This document shows, one piece after another, positions 24,839-33,981 of a DNA stretch of 44,756 bases. The DNA comes from Rhizobium oryziradicis (GTDB lineage Bacteria > Pseudomonadota > Alphaproteobacteria > Rhizobiales > Rhizobiaceae): the NCBI RefSeq assembly GCF_001939045.1, contig NZ_MKIM01000016.1, forward strand, positions 1 through 44,756, read 5' to 3'. Both the position numbers and the translations under genes were made by a program. Within the stretch, counting starts at the first letter, position 1. Each line of letters opens with the position of its first letter. Below the pieces are notes generated by a model, which did no database searches, was not told where the DNA came from, and worked only from the letters and a program-made list of their open reading frames with translations.

Positions 24839-25801
24839 ATGGCCAGCAATATTTTTTCAGGTGTCGTTCCGGCCTTGATGACGCCTTGCAAAGACGACAG
24901 AACCCCCGATTTCGATGGGCTGGTGCGCAAAGGCAAAGAACTGATCGATGCTGGCATGTCTGCCGTTGTCTATTGCGGATCAATGGGCGATTGGCCGCTT
25001 TTGACGGATGCCCAGCGCATGGAAGGCGTTGAGCGCCTTGCAAAAGCCGGGGTTCCGGTGATTGTCGGCACAGGTGCGGTCAACACCGCGACGGCGGTTG
25101 CCCATGCGGCGCACGCGCAAAAGGTTGGTGCCAAGGGCTTGATGGTCATTCCGCGCGTGTTGTCGCGGGGCTCGGTGATTTCTGCCCAAAAAGCCCATTT
25201 CAAGGCAATCCTGTCGGCCGCCCCTGAGCTTCCAGCCGTGATTTACAACAGCCCCTATTATGGCTTTGCCACACGCGCCGATCTGTTTTTTGCGCTGCGG
25301 GCAGAACATTCCAACCTTGTTGGCTTCAAGGAATTCGGCGGTTTGGACGATATGCGCTACGCCGCAGAAAACATCACCAGCCGGGATGACGAAGTGACCT
25401 TGATGATTGGCGTCGATACCGCCGTCTTCCACGGCTTTGTCAATTGTGGTGCTACCGGTGCCATCACCGGTATCGGCAATGTTCTGCCCAAGGAAGTGCT
25501 GCATTTGTGCAATCTTGCACAGGCCGCCGCAAAGGGTGATGCCGATGCACGCGTGCGTGCGCTTGAACTGGAGCAGGCGCTTGCCGTTCTCTCATCCTTC
25601 GATGAAGGCCCGGATCTGGTGCTTTACTTCAAACATATGATGGTTTTGAAGGGAGATGCGGAATACACCCTCCACTTCAATGAATCGGATGCCTTGACCG
25701 ATAGCCAACGTGGCTATGTTGAAGCGCAGTTCAAGCTGTTCAATAACTGGTATGCCCAGTGGAGCCAATTGCCGGGTGCCGTGCAGACCTGCAAGGCTTG
25801 A
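24839..25801 (+). CDS. Dihydrodipicolinate synthase/N-acetylneuraminate lyase-family protein, possibly a hydroxyproline-pathway deaminase
   Basis: This 320-residue TIM-barrel enzyme keeps the Schiff-base Lys164 (VGFKEFGG) and the Tyr136 motif YNSPYYGF. The glycine loop reads GSMGD instead of GTTGE, so it is unlikely to be true DapA. The run VYCGSMGDWPLL and the RVLSRG segment match, as I remember them, the proteins encoded in bacterial hydroxyproline clusters that deaminate pyrroline-4-hydroxy-2-carboxylate. No proline racemase, amine oxidase or semialdehyde dehydrogenase gene is in the window to confirm this. AGGAG precedes the ATG by eight bases. Confidence is high for the family and modest for the function. 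Confidence 0.75.
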   Translation: MASNIFSGVVPALMTPCKDDRTPDFDGLVRKGKELIDAGMSAVVYCGSMGDWPLLTDAQRMEGVERLAKAGVPVIVGTGAVNTATAVAHAAHAQKVGAKGLMVIPRVLSRGSVISAQKAHFKAILSAAPELPAVIYNSPYYGFATRADLFFALRAEHSNLVGFKEFGGLDDMRYAAENITSRDDEVTLMIGVDTAVFHGFVNCGATGAITGIGNVLPKEVLHLCNLAQAAAKGDADARVRALELEQALAVLSSFDEGPDLVLYFKHMMVLKGDAEYTLHFNESDALTDSQRGYVEAQFKLFNNWYAQWSQLPGAVQTCKA

Positions 25802-25813
25802 AAATTCATGAAA

Positions 25814-25844
25814 AGCCGTTGCGAGGTAGTGCCTTGCAACGGCT
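25814..25844. terminator. Bidirectional terminator hairpin
   Basis: AGCCGTTGC (25814-25822) pairs perfectly with GCAACGGCT (25836-25844), with an inner AGG/CCT. It sits in the 55-base gap between the convergent lyase and SDR genes. On the - strand it is followed by TTTT, so it should stop the pentitol operon best. Confidence 0.75.
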
Positions 25845-25856
25845 CTTGGGAATTGT

Positions 25857-26582
25857 TCACACCGCCAGAAAGCCACCATCTACGTTCAACACAGCGCCCG
25901 TCACCATGGCCGTGTCGGGCGATAGCAGCATGGCAATGGCTGTGGCAACGTCCTCAACAGTTGCAAAGCGGCCCAATGGGTGGCGCACCATCATGGGTTC
26001 GGCCTTGGTCGGATCGCTCCAGGCCGCCATTGCCAGTTCTGTCAGTGTTATCGTTGGTGCAACGGCATTGACGCGGATGCCGTGGGGGCCAAACTCCTTG
26101 GCAAGAACGCGCGTTGCACCTTCAAGCCCTGCTTTGGAGGCGGCATAGCAGAGATGCTCGTGAAAGCCGCGATGCCCGGCAATGGAGGTGATGTTGACGA
26201 TAGCGCCACCTCCGCCCGCTTGCAGGCGGGCGCGGCCAAATTCCTGACAGGTGATCAAGGCGGCGCGAAGGTTGATGCCCATCACGGTTTCATAGCCCGC
26301 ATCTGTCATATCAAAACTGGATTCGAGCACATTGGTGCCGGCGCTGTTGATCAGAAAATCGGCGGTGCCCGCTTCACCCATGGCTTTGCGTGTGGCCGCA
26401 GGGTCTGCGAGATCCACAGCAATGGATCTGCCGCCAATCTCGTCCCTCAAGCTGTCAAGGTCCGATTGCGTGCGGCTGAGCGCAATCACCTCGGCACCGC
26501 GCTCTGCCATGAGTTTTGCGCAGGCGCGGCCAATGCCCTTGCCTGCACCCGTGATGATGATGGATTTTCCGGCAAACTGCAT
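25857..26582 (-). CDS. SDR oxidoreductase, L-xylulose reductase-like
   Basis: This 241-residue short-chain dehydrogenase resembles L-xylulose reductase (DCXR) closely along its length: TGAGKGIGRA (residues 11-20), SRTQSDLDSL (36-45), catalytic Ser133, Tyr146 and Lys150, and the late WSDPTKAEPM and PLGRFATVEDV segments. The Arg37 after beta-2 suggests NADPH use, as in DCXR. It is the last gene of the pentitol operon and follows the kinase by 48 bases, with a GAGGAGG site before its ATG. It could interconvert xylitol and L-xylulose or act on another pentulose, widening the range of the locus. The substrate is inferred. Confidence 0.8.
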   Translation of the reverse strand: MQFAGKSIIITGAGKGIGRACAKLMAERGAEVIALSRTQSDLDSLRDEIGGRSIAVDLADPAATRKAMGEAGTADFLINSAGTNVLESSFDMTDAGYETVMGINLRAALITCQEFGRARLQAGGGGAIVNITSIAGHRGFHEHLCYAASKAGLEGATRVLAKEFGPHGIRVNAVAPTITLTELAMAAWSDPTKAEPMMVRHPLGRFATVEDVATAIAMLLSPDTAMVTGAVLNVDGGFLAV

Positions 26583-26630
26583 GTCTGTTTCCTCCTCGCG
26601 TCTTTTGGTGCATCCTCAATGGCTTGAACG

Positions 26631-28253
26631 TCATTCTGGCTTTGCCGCGCCACCCATGCGGATGTCGCGAGCCAGCGTTTGCAGCTGTAAAAAGGCGCGA
26701 TAGCGCCGGTCATGCAGGTCGCGCAAAGCACCGCTTGCGGGTTGGCATTGTAAGGCAATGGCTGACATGGCTGGCATGGCCGTCTGCAAATCCCCATAGA
26801 GATTGGCCGCAACCGCGCCCAGCATGGCCGAGCCCAGCAGCACGGGTTCCGGGCAAGCGGTGATCTCAATTGGAATTCCGGTGGCGTCCGCCAATATTTG
26901 CCGCACAAGCGGGTGCAGACCAGCCCCGCCGGAGACTGAGATTGTCTGGATGTGCACGCCTTTCGCCGCTTGCGCATCAATGATCTGGCGAAGGCCATAA
27001 CCAAGGCCGCAAATGCCAGCGATATAAAGCGCAACCAGGCCGTCAGCGCTGGTGTCCATGCCAAGACCCACCACCACGGCCCGTGCATCGGGATCGGCAA
27101 AGGGGGCGCGATTGCCCAAAAATTCCGGCACCACATGCAGCTGATTGGCAAGGCCGGCGGCGCTCGAGGCGTCTCCCGCCAATTCAAGCGCACGATCTGC
27201 CAGCCACAGCGGCAGGCTTTTCTTGGCTTGCAATGCTTCTTGCGTCACCTCCCCACTGGCCGGATGGTGCTGGACGAGGTGATCAATGGCCGCACCCGCC
27301 GCCGATTGCCCGCCTTCGTTCAACCACATGCCGGGCACCATGGCGGAATAATAAGGCCCCCACACGCCCGGCACAAATGTGGGCTCCAAGGTCGTGGTCA
27401 TGGTGCAAGATGATGTGCCAAACACATAGGCAAGGCAGGTCGTGGGGTCTTGCGCGCCACCTTTTGCCGCAACGGTTGCAAGGCCACCGGCGTGGGCATC
27501 AATCAAGCCCGCCGCCACCGCAATGCCGGGACGAAGGTTCATTTCTCTCGCCGCTTCTGCGCTCAAGCCATCGCCAAGTGCCGTGCCGGGATGTACGACC
27601 TGGCGACCAATGCGGGAAAAGCCGTCATCAGCCAGATCGCCAAGGCCAATGGCGCGAAAATAGCTCTCATCCCAACGGTTTTCCTTCGCCAGATAGGTCC
27701 ATTTGCAGGTGACCGTGCAGGAAGAGCGATCCAGCGCGCCGGTGGATTTCCATGTTAGAAAGTCGGTGAGATCGAAGAAATTTTCAGCCGTTGCGTATAT
27801 CTCTGGCAAGTGCTCGCGCAGCCACAACAGCTTGGGCGTCTCCATCTCTGGCGAGATCTTGCCGCCAACGTAAGCCAGCACTGGATGGCCCATGCTGTTG
27901 ATCCGCCTTGCCTGCTCAAGCGCGCGGTGATCCATCCACACAATGATGTCGCGCTCCGGGTGATCGGCATCACCCACACCACCTTTGGCACCTTGAACCA
28001 CCAAAGAACAGGTTGCATCAAAGCCGATGCCGACAACATCGTCTGGTGAAATTTTCGCCAGGGCAACAGCCTCCGCAACTGCCTTGCACACCGCCTGCCA
28101 CACTTGCGCGCTCGATTGCTCGACATTGCCGTGGTGACTTCTAAAAATCACAATATCCTGTTTGGCATGGGCTAAAAGCTGCCCATGCCGATCAAATACG
28201 CCTGCCCGCGCCGAGCCGGTGCCAACATCAACGCCAATTACAAATTCGGCCAC
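26631..28253 (-). CDS. FGGY-family pentulose kinase, probable D-ribulokinase
   Basis: This 540-residue kinase phosphorylates a pentulose, most likely D-ribulose to D-ribulose 5-phosphate. It has the N-terminal ATPase motif GVDVGTGSARAGVFD, the pentulose-kinase run ending VWMDHRALEQA, the YVGGKISPEMETPKLLW segment, FFDLTDFLTWKSTG and CKWTY, and a GGQSAAGAAIDH motif, all matching the ribulokinase (YDR109C/TIGR01315-like) branch rather than xylulokinase. The start is the GTG at 28253, five bases after AGGAGGA. The ATG at 28304 would overlap the dehydrogenase gene. It lies between ribitol dehydrogenase, which makes its substrate, and the second SDR. Confidence 0.87.
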   Translation of the reverse strand: MAEFVIGVDVGTGSARAGVFDRHGQLLAHAKQDIVIFRSHHGNVEQSSAQVWQAVCKAVAEAVALAKISPDDVVGIGFDATCSLVVQGAKGGVGDADHPERDIIVWMDHRALEQARRINSMGHPVLAYVGGKISPEMETPKLLWLREHLPEIYATAENFFDLTDFLTWKSTGALDRSSCTVTCKWTYLAKENRWDESYFRAIGLGDLADDGFSRIGRQVVHPGTALGDGLSAEAAREMNLRPGIAVAAGLIDAHAGGLATVAAKGGAQDPTTCLAYVFGTSSCTMTTTLEPTFVPGVWGPYYSAMVPGMWLNEGGQSAAGAAIDHLVQHHPASGEVTQEALQAKKSLPLWLADRALELAGDASSAAGLANQLHVVPEFLGNRAPFADPDARAVVVGLGMDTSADGLVALYIAGICGLGYGLRQIIDAQAAKGVHIQTISVSGGAGLHPLVRQILADATGIPIEITACPEPVLLGSAMLGAVAANLYGDLQTAMPAMSAIALQCQPASGALRDLHDRRYRAFLQLQTLARDIRMGGAAKPE

Positions 28254-28290
28254 AATATTCCTCCTGCTGAAACGCGGGCATGCTGATGGT

Positions 28291-29022
28291 TTAAACGCGA
28301 TCAAAATTGGTAGGCAGAACCAGCATATCGCGGATTGTCACGGACCGCTTGCGGGTCAGCATATATTCCACGGCATCCGCCACTTCGCTCGGCTCCATCA
28401 AGCTGCCCGATTCCTTGGCCTTGCGCAGATTTTCCTCTGGCCAATCGTCCAGAAGAGCCGAAATAACCGGGCCGGGCGACACTTGCGCCACGCGCACACC
28501 ATGGGGGATCATCTGGCGGCGCATGGTTTGCACGAAGCAATTGACCGCCCATTTGGAGGCGGCATAGACCGGCTCCCAATGGGTTGGAAAATGACCGGCA
28601 ATGGAGCAGGTGACAATAATATCGCCGGTGCAGCGCTCGCTCATATGCGGCACCACGTCATAGACGTTTTTCATCACCGCATTGATGTTGAGGTTCAGCA
28701 TCTTGTCGATGGCTTGCGGGTTGGTTTCCGTCAGGTCGCCACCGATATAGGTACCTGCGTTGCAGTAGAGAATGTCGATGTGATCGACCTTTTTCAAAAT
28801 CTCCGGCACCATGGCCGCGCAGCTCTCAGTATCCAGCAGGTTGGTCACCTGCGGAATGGCTTTTTCGCCGAATTTAGTGGCCAGTTCCTTCAGACTGGTC
28901 TCATTCCAATCCACCATCACCACCGTTGCACCATTTTTCAAAAGCATTTCCGTGGTGGCCAGTCCGATACCGGATGCGGCGCCGGTGATAACGGCAATTT
29001 TGCCTTGCAATGATTCACCCAT
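28291..29022 (-). CDS. Ribitol 2-dehydrogenase (SDR family)
   Basis: This 243-residue dehydrogenase oxidises ribitol to D-ribulose with NAD+. It matches the Klebsiella enzyme as I remember it in several stretches: TGAASGIG (residues 13-20), NAGTYIGG, LNINAVMKNV, WEPVYAASKWAVNCFV with Tyr153 and Lys157, PGPVISALLDDWP, GSLMEPSEVADAV and VTIRDMLVLP. Asp38 after beta-2 fits NAD. The ATG follows GGGAG. It lies between the permease gene and the ribulokinase gene, completing a ribitol route to ribulose 5-phosphate. Confidence 0.88.
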   Translation of the reverse strand: MGESLQGKIAVITGAASGIGLATTEMLLKNGATVVMVDWNETSLKELATKFGEKAIPQVTNLLDTESCAAMVPEILKKVDHIDILYCNAGTYIGGDLTETNPQAIDKMLNLNINAVMKNVYDVVPHMSERCTGDIIVTCSIAGHFPTHWEPVYAASKWAVNCFVQTMRRQMIPHGVRVAQVSPGPVISALLDDWPEENLRKAKESGSLMEPSEVADAVEYMLTRKRSVTIRDMLVLPTNFDRV

Positions 29023-29090
29023 AGTGTTTCTCCCTTTTGCTTAAGTGATGAATGGTATCTGTTGATTTTGTTGGGGTTTACGCTGTCCGG

Positions 29091-30077
29091 CTATCGCCAG
29101 TCGCGGGCGATGTAGATGGCCAGCAGAATAATGAAGCCTTTGATGATGTCTTGCAGATAAGGGTTGATGCCCATCAGGTTCAGGCCATTGCTGAGGATGC
29201 CCAAGAGCACAGCCCCGATCAAAGTTCCCAAAATCAACCCACGCCCACCGGCAATGGCCGTGCCGCCAAGTACCACTGCGGCAATGGCGTCCAGCTCAAA
29301 TCCGACTCCGGCATTGGGTTGGCCAGACATGAGCCGTCCCGTTAAAATCACGGCGGCCAGCGATGCGGTAAGACCTGAGATGGCATAGACAGCGAGTTTC
29401 ACCCGGCCCGTCTTCACGCCAGAGAGGCGTGCGGCCAATTCGTTGCCGCCAATGGCATAGACATGGCGTCCAAACGGTGTCCTTTGCAACAAAACCCAGG
29501 CCAGCGCGTAAATAATCAGCATGATCACAACCGGCACCGGCACAATGCCAATGCGCCCCACGCCGAACCATGAAATCCACGATGGAAGACCGGAAATCGG
29601 ATAACCACCAGAGTAGATCAGGCCGATGCCACGCGCAATACCCATGGTTGCAAGGGTGACGATAATGGCGGGCATGCGGCCCCATGCCACCAGCAACCCA
29701 TTGAACATGCCAAGCCCGATGCCAATGCCGACACCGGCCAAAAGGCCGAGCCATCCCGGCAGGCCGAAATGCACCATCAATCCGGCACCAATGGTGCCAG
29801 CCAGGGCCATGACGGCACCGACGGAGAGGTCAATGCCGCCTGTGAGGATGACAAAGGTCATGCCGACGGCAAGAATGGCAACCACCGCGACCTGCCTGAG
29901 AACATTCAGGATATTGGAGACCGAAAAGAAGCTGTCGGAAGCGAATCCCACCAAGATTGATACGACAACCAGACCTACCAACGGCAGGGCCAAAGGTGAT
30001 TGAGCAATGGATTTCAGCGCAGATGTCAGCGCGCTTTTATGTCCTTCGTCGCTCAGCGAGCTTGCATCATGCGACAT
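29091..30077 (-). CDS. Sugar/polyol ABC transporter permease, RbsC type (putative ribitol importer)
   Basis: This 328-residue membrane protein has the RbsC landmarks [40 protein letters not shown] and [17 protein letters not shown], and about eight to ten hydrophobic segments. The ATG at 30077 has GGGAGGG and overlaps the ATPase gene by 11 bases. A 68-base spacer separates it from the dehydrogenase gene. It should pair with the RbsA-type ATPase upstream. The polyol substrate is inferred from the ribitol enzymes. Confidence 0.9.
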   Translation of the reverse strand: MSHDASSLSDEGHKSALTSALKSIAQSPLALPLVGLVVVSILVGFASDSFFSVSNILNVLRQVAVVAILAVGMTFVILTGGIDLSVGAVMALAGTIGAGLMVHFGLPGWLGLLAGVGIGIGLGMFNGLLVAWGRMPAIIVTLATMGIARGIGLIYSGGYPISGLPSWISWFGVGRIGIVPVPVVIMLIIYALAWVLLQRTPFGRHVYAIGGNELAARLSGVKTGRVKLAVYAISGLTASLAAVILTGRLMSGQPNAGVGFELDAIAAVVLGGTAIAGGRGLILGTLIGAVLLGILSNGLNLMGINPYLQDIIKGFIILLAIYIARDWR

Positions 30078-31569
30078 TTTGAACCCTCCCGGTGGTAGCG
30101 TGTGTCATGATTTCCTCCGAATTGATGGCCGCACCTTCGACGGTTGCAACAATGCCGCCAGAGCGGAACACGCAGACCCGGTCCGACATGCCGACGACCT
30201 CCGGCAGCTCCGATGAAATCATGATGATGGAATAGCCACGCGCGGTGAATGCGCGCATCAGTTGATAAATCTCGGCCTTGGCGCCAACGTCGATGCCCCG
30301 TGTTGGTTCATCAAAAATCAGAACCTTCATGCTGTGGTTCAGCCAGCGGGCAATCACCACTTTTTGCTGGTTGCCACCGGAGAGGGTATCGACGCGCGCC
30401 TTTGGCCCTTGCGCTTTCACCTGCACCTGTTGCATCGCGGCAATGGTATCTGCGAGTTCTTTCTTCTCGTCGATAAAGAGGCACCCGCGCCGATATTTGC
30501 GATAATTGTTGAGCGACACATTGTGCAAAATGGGAAAGCTGGTGATCAGCCCCTGATCTTTTCGGCTTTCGGGCAAAAGCCCGATCCCGCTCATCAGTGC
30601 TTCCGCAGGATCGGAAAAGCGTGTCGTGATCCCGTCAATCGAAAGTTCGCAACGGGCTGCCCGATAGGCACCAATCATCGCCAAGGCCGTTTCGGTTCGG
30701 CCCGAACCGACCAGACCGGCAAAGCCCAGAATTTCTCCGGCCCGCAAATGGAACCGCGAGACAGGCCCTCCCCGCGCCAGTTGAACAGCCGACACCTCCA
30801 AAACCACAGGTGCCGTCTCAGAAATGGTTGGTTTGGGCGGAAAGCTGTTTTCAATTTTGCGGCCAACCATCATTTCCACCAGCCGCTGTTGATCGACATC
30901 GCTCACAGCACAGGAAGCCACAAATTCGCCATCGCGCAGCACGGTGATGCGATCACAGATCTCAAAAATTTCTTCGAGATGGTGCGAGATGAAAATGATC
31001 GCCACCCCTTGTTCGCGCAAAACCCGCATGACCTTGAACAGATGCTCGACTTCGCCGGGTGTCAGCGTTGCGGTTGGTTCATCCAGCACCAGTATTTTGG
31101 CGTTCAGGGCCAGCGCCTTGGCAATCTCAACAAATTGCTGTTCGGCCACAGACAAAGTTTGAACCGGCACATTCAAAGGGATGGTGATGCCCAGTTGCCC
31201 CAGAATGTCCTTGGCGCGCGTGCGCATGGCGGCCCGCTTGAGCAGGCCAAAGCCATTGCGCAATTCCCGCGCCAAAAACATATTGTCGACAGCGTTGAGA
31301 TGGGGGATCAGCGAAAATTCCTGAAACACGACCCCAAGGCCGCTGTCGATCGCCTCATTATAATCCTTGAAATGGCGAAGTTTGCCCTCCAGCCAGATCT
31401 CGCCTTTGCTGGGTTGCAGGATGCCGCACAGAATTTTCGTCAGTGTCGATTTTCCAGCGCCATTCTCGCCCAGCAGAGCGTGAATTTCGCCACCGCGAAC
31501 GCTCAGATCAACCCCGTGCAGAACCGCAATCTTGCCGAAGCTTTTTTTGATTCCTTTTAGGTGCAGCAT
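30067..31569 (-). CDS. Sugar/polyol ABC transporter ATP-binding protein, two-domain RbsA type
   Basis: This 500-residue ATPase has two domains: Walker [10 protein letters not shown] with signature [15 protein letters not shown] in the first, and a degenerate GLVGSGRTE with [15 protein letters not shown] and [14 protein letters not shown] in the second. This is the normal RbsA arrangement. I chose ATG 31569, which has GGGAG seven bases upstream and gives the family start [11 protein letters not shown]; the frame extends to 31611 without a ribosome site. It is the second transport gene of the pentitol operon and is a paralogue of the fucose-locus ATPase. Confidence 0.9.
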   Translation of the reverse strand: MLHLKGIKKSFGKIAVLHGVDLSVRGGEIHALLGENGAGKSTLTKILCGILQPSKGEIWLEGKLRHFKDYNEAIDSGLGVVFQEFSLIPHLNAVDNMFLARELRNGFGLLKRAAMRTRAKDILGQLGITIPLNVPVQTLSVAEQQFVEIAKALALNAKILVLDEPTATLTPGEVEHLFKVMRVLREQGVAIIFISHHLEEIFEICDRITVLRDGEFVASCAVSDVDQQRLVEMMVGRKIENSFPPKPTISETAPVVLEVSAVQLARGGPVSRFHLRAGEILGFAGLVGSGRTETALAMIGAYRAARCELSIDGITTRFSDPAEALMSGIGLLPESRKDQGLITSFPILHNVSLNNYRKYRRGCLFIDEKKELADTIAAMQQVQVKAQGPKARVDTLSGGNQQKVVIARWLNHSMKVLIFDEPTRGIDVGAKAEIYQLMRAFTARGYSIIMISSELPEVVGMSDRVCVFRSGGIVATVEGAAINSEEIMTHATTGRVQNVA

Positions 31570-31632
31570 TGCTTGCTCCCGCGTTGATATAGATGAGCGT
31601 CCCCGCATCAAACGGGGACGCCAGCAAGAGAC

Positions 31633-32544
31633 TTACCAGCTGAAACCAGCGGCATTTTCTTTTGTGACTGGCTTCACATCGATGGGAACTTCCTTTGGCA
31701 CCACGCGCGCGCCCCATTTTTGCGCAAGCGCCATGGCAAGGCCAACGCGCACCTGATCACGAGGGAATTGTGCTGTGGTTTCAATGAAAGGCGTGCCATC
31801 GGCAACGGCCTTGACGGCTTCCGGGGCGCCATCCACCGAGGTCAGCTTGATATCGCGGCCGGAGCCTTGAATGGCCGAAAGCGCGCCCATGGCACCGCCA
31901 TCATTGACCGAGAAAATGCCCTTCAGATTGGGGTGAGCCTCAATCATATTCTCGACCACGCCAAGGGCGACAGAGCGGTCCTGGCGTCCATTTTGGGTAT
32001 CCACCAGCTTGACGTCTTTGAACTCGGCCAAAGCCTGTTTGCAACCTTCAACGCGCTGCAAAATTGGCACCACGGCAATGCCGTCCAGAATGGCAACTTC
32101 GCCCTTGCCGCCCAAGGCCTTGGCCAGATACTGGCAGGATTGATAGCCAGCGTCCTTGTTTTTGGACCCCACAAACGTGTCAACCGGGCCGCTGGCGTTG
32201 GCATCAACCGCAACCACAATAACGTGCTTGTCTTTTGCCATTTTCACAGCCGATTCAACGCCTGCGGAATCGGTGGGGTTGAGCAGAAGAATGTCGATCT
32301 TTTGTTGCAGCATGTCTTCGACGTCTGAAATCTGCTTGGCAACATCATGGCCAGCATCGGTGACAATTACCTCTGCGCCGATGGATTTTGCCGCTTCTTT
32401 CAGTGCTTCCTGCATGGAGACAAAATAAGGATTGTTCAGCTCCTGAAAGGACATGCCGATCTTGAGCTTGGCTTCTTGCGCCATGGCGGGCACCGTCGTT
32501 AGTGCCAATGCTGCAAGTGATAATGCTATCAGCGTTTTCTTCAT
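31633..32544 (-). CDS. Periplasmic sugar/polyol-binding protein, RbsB type
   Basis: This 303-residue binding protein has a Sec signal peptide (MKKTLIALSLAALALTTVPA, cleavage at AMA-QE near residue 22). The mature protein begins KLKIGMSFQELNNPYFVSM, and has IDILLLNPTDSAG, VVAVDANASGPVDTFVGSKN, GIFSVNDGGAMGAL and LTSVDGAPEAVKAV, which are classic ribose-binding-protein positions. The ATG at 32544 has a well-spaced GGGAGGA site; an ATG six bases upstream is too close to it. It is the first structural gene after the AraC regulator, with a 104-base leader containing a short CTGTCC/GGACAG hairpin (32580-32597). Confidence 0.9.
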   Translation of the reverse strand: MKKTLIALSLAALALTTVPAMAQEAKLKIGMSFQELNNPYFVSMQEALKEAAKSIGAEVIVTDAGHDVAKQISDVEDMLQQKIDILLLNPTDSAGVESAVKMAKDKHVIVVAVDANASGPVDTFVGSKNKDAGYQSCQYLAKALGGKGEVAILDGIAVVPILQRVEGCKQALAEFKDVKLVDTQNGRQDRSVALGVVENMIEAHPNLKGIFSVNDGGAMGALSAIQGSGRDIKLTSVDGAPEAVKAVADGTPFIETTAQFPRDQVRVGLAMALAQKWGARVVPKEVPIDVKPVTKENAAGFSW

Positions 32545-32648
32545 TTCCATTTCCTCCCTTTGGTAACAACAGGCAAAGCCTGTCCTCCTTCGGACAGCGC
32601 AACGCCATCCAAACCCGATGCCCCTATGTGTGGCAGTTTACTCTGCTG

Positions 32649-33536
32649 CTATTGCGCGGCTTCCAACGCGCTGTTGGCGGCGAATGTTGAGCGAAATTGC
32701 GATGGCGACATTCCTTTGAGTTTGAGGAAATGCCGGTTGAAATTCGACAGGTTTGCAAAGCCGATCTCGAAGCACACCTCGGCCACTTTTGTCTCCGCTT
32801 GGGTGAGCAGCATCAGGCAGGCGAGATCAACGCGAAGCTGGTTTTTATAGCGCACCAGCGTTGTGCCGGTGTGGCGCTTGAACGCCCGCGAGAACGCACT
32901 TGGGCTCATACCCACCAGATCGGCCAACTCGCGCTCATCAATGTCATCCGTCAGATGTTCGCGTAAGTGCGCGATGGCGCGGTTGATGCCAACCTCGTTG
33001 ATATCGGACAGATCCAGCTCGTAACTGAGACTTGCCAGCACTTCGGGCTCTGGCGCATTGCCAAGCACATCGAGGATTTCCCAAAAAATGGCGAGGCGCA
33101 TCGTCCCTTGCGCCTCAATCACACGCTCCATCAAGGGCCGAATCGTATCACTGGTTGCTGCATCAAACAAAAGCCCGCGGCGACTGCGCTCCATCAACGG
33201 GCTCAAGGCTCCGAGCTCCGGCATGGTGGCCATGCAATCTTGAATGAATTTCTCTGGAAACTGAATAACCAATGTTCGTGTCGGAACAATTTCGTCCGGG
33301 GCAATTTCAGAAATCCAGTTTTGCGGCAGGTTTGGCCCGGTCAGGATCAATTGCCCCGGCTCGAACCGGCCGATGTGATCCCCGATGTAAAACTGACCGG
33401 AGGTGGCAACAACCAGATGAAGCTCATATTCGGGATGATAATGCCAGCGAACCGTGCGGAAGGGATAACCGTGCTTCCAGGCAGCAAAAGACTCGCCTTT
33501 GCGGATATGGACAAGTTCCAGGTCAGGTTGCATCAT
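32649..33536 (-). CDS. AraC-family transcriptional regulator of the pentitol operon
   Basis: This protein of about 295 residues has an N-terminal cupin-like sensing domain (WHYHPEYELHLVV with several histidines, GRFEPGQLILTGPNLPQNW) and a C-terminal AraC/XylS double helix-turn-helix (about residues 190-290: ELADLVGMSPSAFSRAFKRHTG and KVAEVCFEIGFANLSNFNRHF). It is upstream of and co-oriented with the transport genes and probably activates them on sensing the polyol. The start is ATG 33536 or 33533; both follow AAGGGAGGAGTG. A pair of 10-base direct repeats 150-180 bases upstream could be its binding site. Confidence 0.85.
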   Translation of the reverse strand: MMQPDLELVHIRKGESFAAWKHGYPFRTVRWHYHPEYELHLVVATSGQFYIGDHIGRFEPGQLILTGPNLPQNWISEIAPDEIVPTRTLVIQFPEKFIQDCMATMPELGALSPLMERSRRGLLFDAATSDTIRPLMERVIEAQGTMRLAIFWEILDVLGNAPEPEVLASLSYELDLSDINEVGINRAIAHLREHLTDDIDERELADLVGMSPSAFSRAFKRHTGTTLVRYKNQLRVDLACLMLLTQAETKVAEVCFEIGFANLSNFNRHFLKLKGMSPSQFRSTFAANSALEAAQ

Positions 33537-33684
33537 CACTCCTCCCTTCTACGCCGTGCAAAAAGCCGATCCGTCCTGCAAACCTCCAATTTTGCAAAAC
33601 CAGCGTATGTTCAAAAGGTATAGCGTATTTGCCGGGGCCTCTACCTCACCGCAAGAATTTTGCAGATACTTTTTTGACATTTCT

Positions 33685-33717
33685 GTGCTGCAATATGCAC
33701 AGTTGTAGTGCTGCAAT
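33685..33717. repeat. Direct repeat pair upstream of the AraC gene (candidate AraC site)
   Basis: GTGCTGCAAT occurs at 33685-33694 and again at 33708-33717, with starts 23 bases apart (about two helical turns). Tandem half-sites on one face of the helix are the usual AraC-family target. The site is in the spacer between the divergent AraC and hmuR genes. Confidence 0.4.
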
Positions 33718-33803
33718 TTTACGCGCGTTTCACATCTCAGGGCATCGGCGAAACGCATTGTCGATGGTTCAAGGATTTGGGCTGTATGCGTCATCTGTCG
33801 GTC

Positions 33804-33854
33804 GATTTAAATATGAGTTTAAAAATCATATTTAAATCTTGACACAAAAAATCA
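33804..33854 (+). promoter_or_regulatory. hmuR promoter with two iron-responsive (RirA-type) operators
   Basis: A perfect inverted repeat with 13-base arms (33804-33816 and 33826-33838) contains TGA-N9-TCA at 33814-33828. A second TGA-N9-TCA lies at 33840-33854, overlapping a -35 hexamer TTGACA (33839-33844). TGA-N9-TCA is the published form of the iron-responsive operator bound by RirA in rhizobia. A -10 candidate TAAACC lies 17 bases on at 33862-33867. Confidence 0.65.
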
Positions 33855-33878
33855 TGTTAAATAAACCTCTCGCGAACG

Positions 33879-33924
33879 GTGCGCGTCATCTGCGCGCACT
33901 TTCTTCAATAACGATGGGTGCGCG
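33879..33924 (+). promoter_or_regulatory. Possible attenuator-like leader of hmuR
   Basis: GTGCGCG (33879-33885) pairs with CGCGCAC (33893-33899) and is followed by TTTCTTC, a terminator-like shape. A second GTGCGCG copy (33918-33924) could pair with the same CGCGCAC, so the two hairpins exclude each other. The region lies between the predicted promoter and the hmuR start. Function is inferred only from base-pairing. Confidence 0.35.
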
Positions 33925-33981
33925 CAATCTGCTGTTTTCAGCGGAGGATTTTCTGCGTCCTTTTTTCTGGGGTTTGATGAG

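Noticed and set aside
30262..31560. 432-residue + strand frame opposite the RbsA-type ATPase gene
   Set aside because: The length is striking, but it mirrors a clear two-domain ATPase; there is no ribosome site, signal or recognisable motif.
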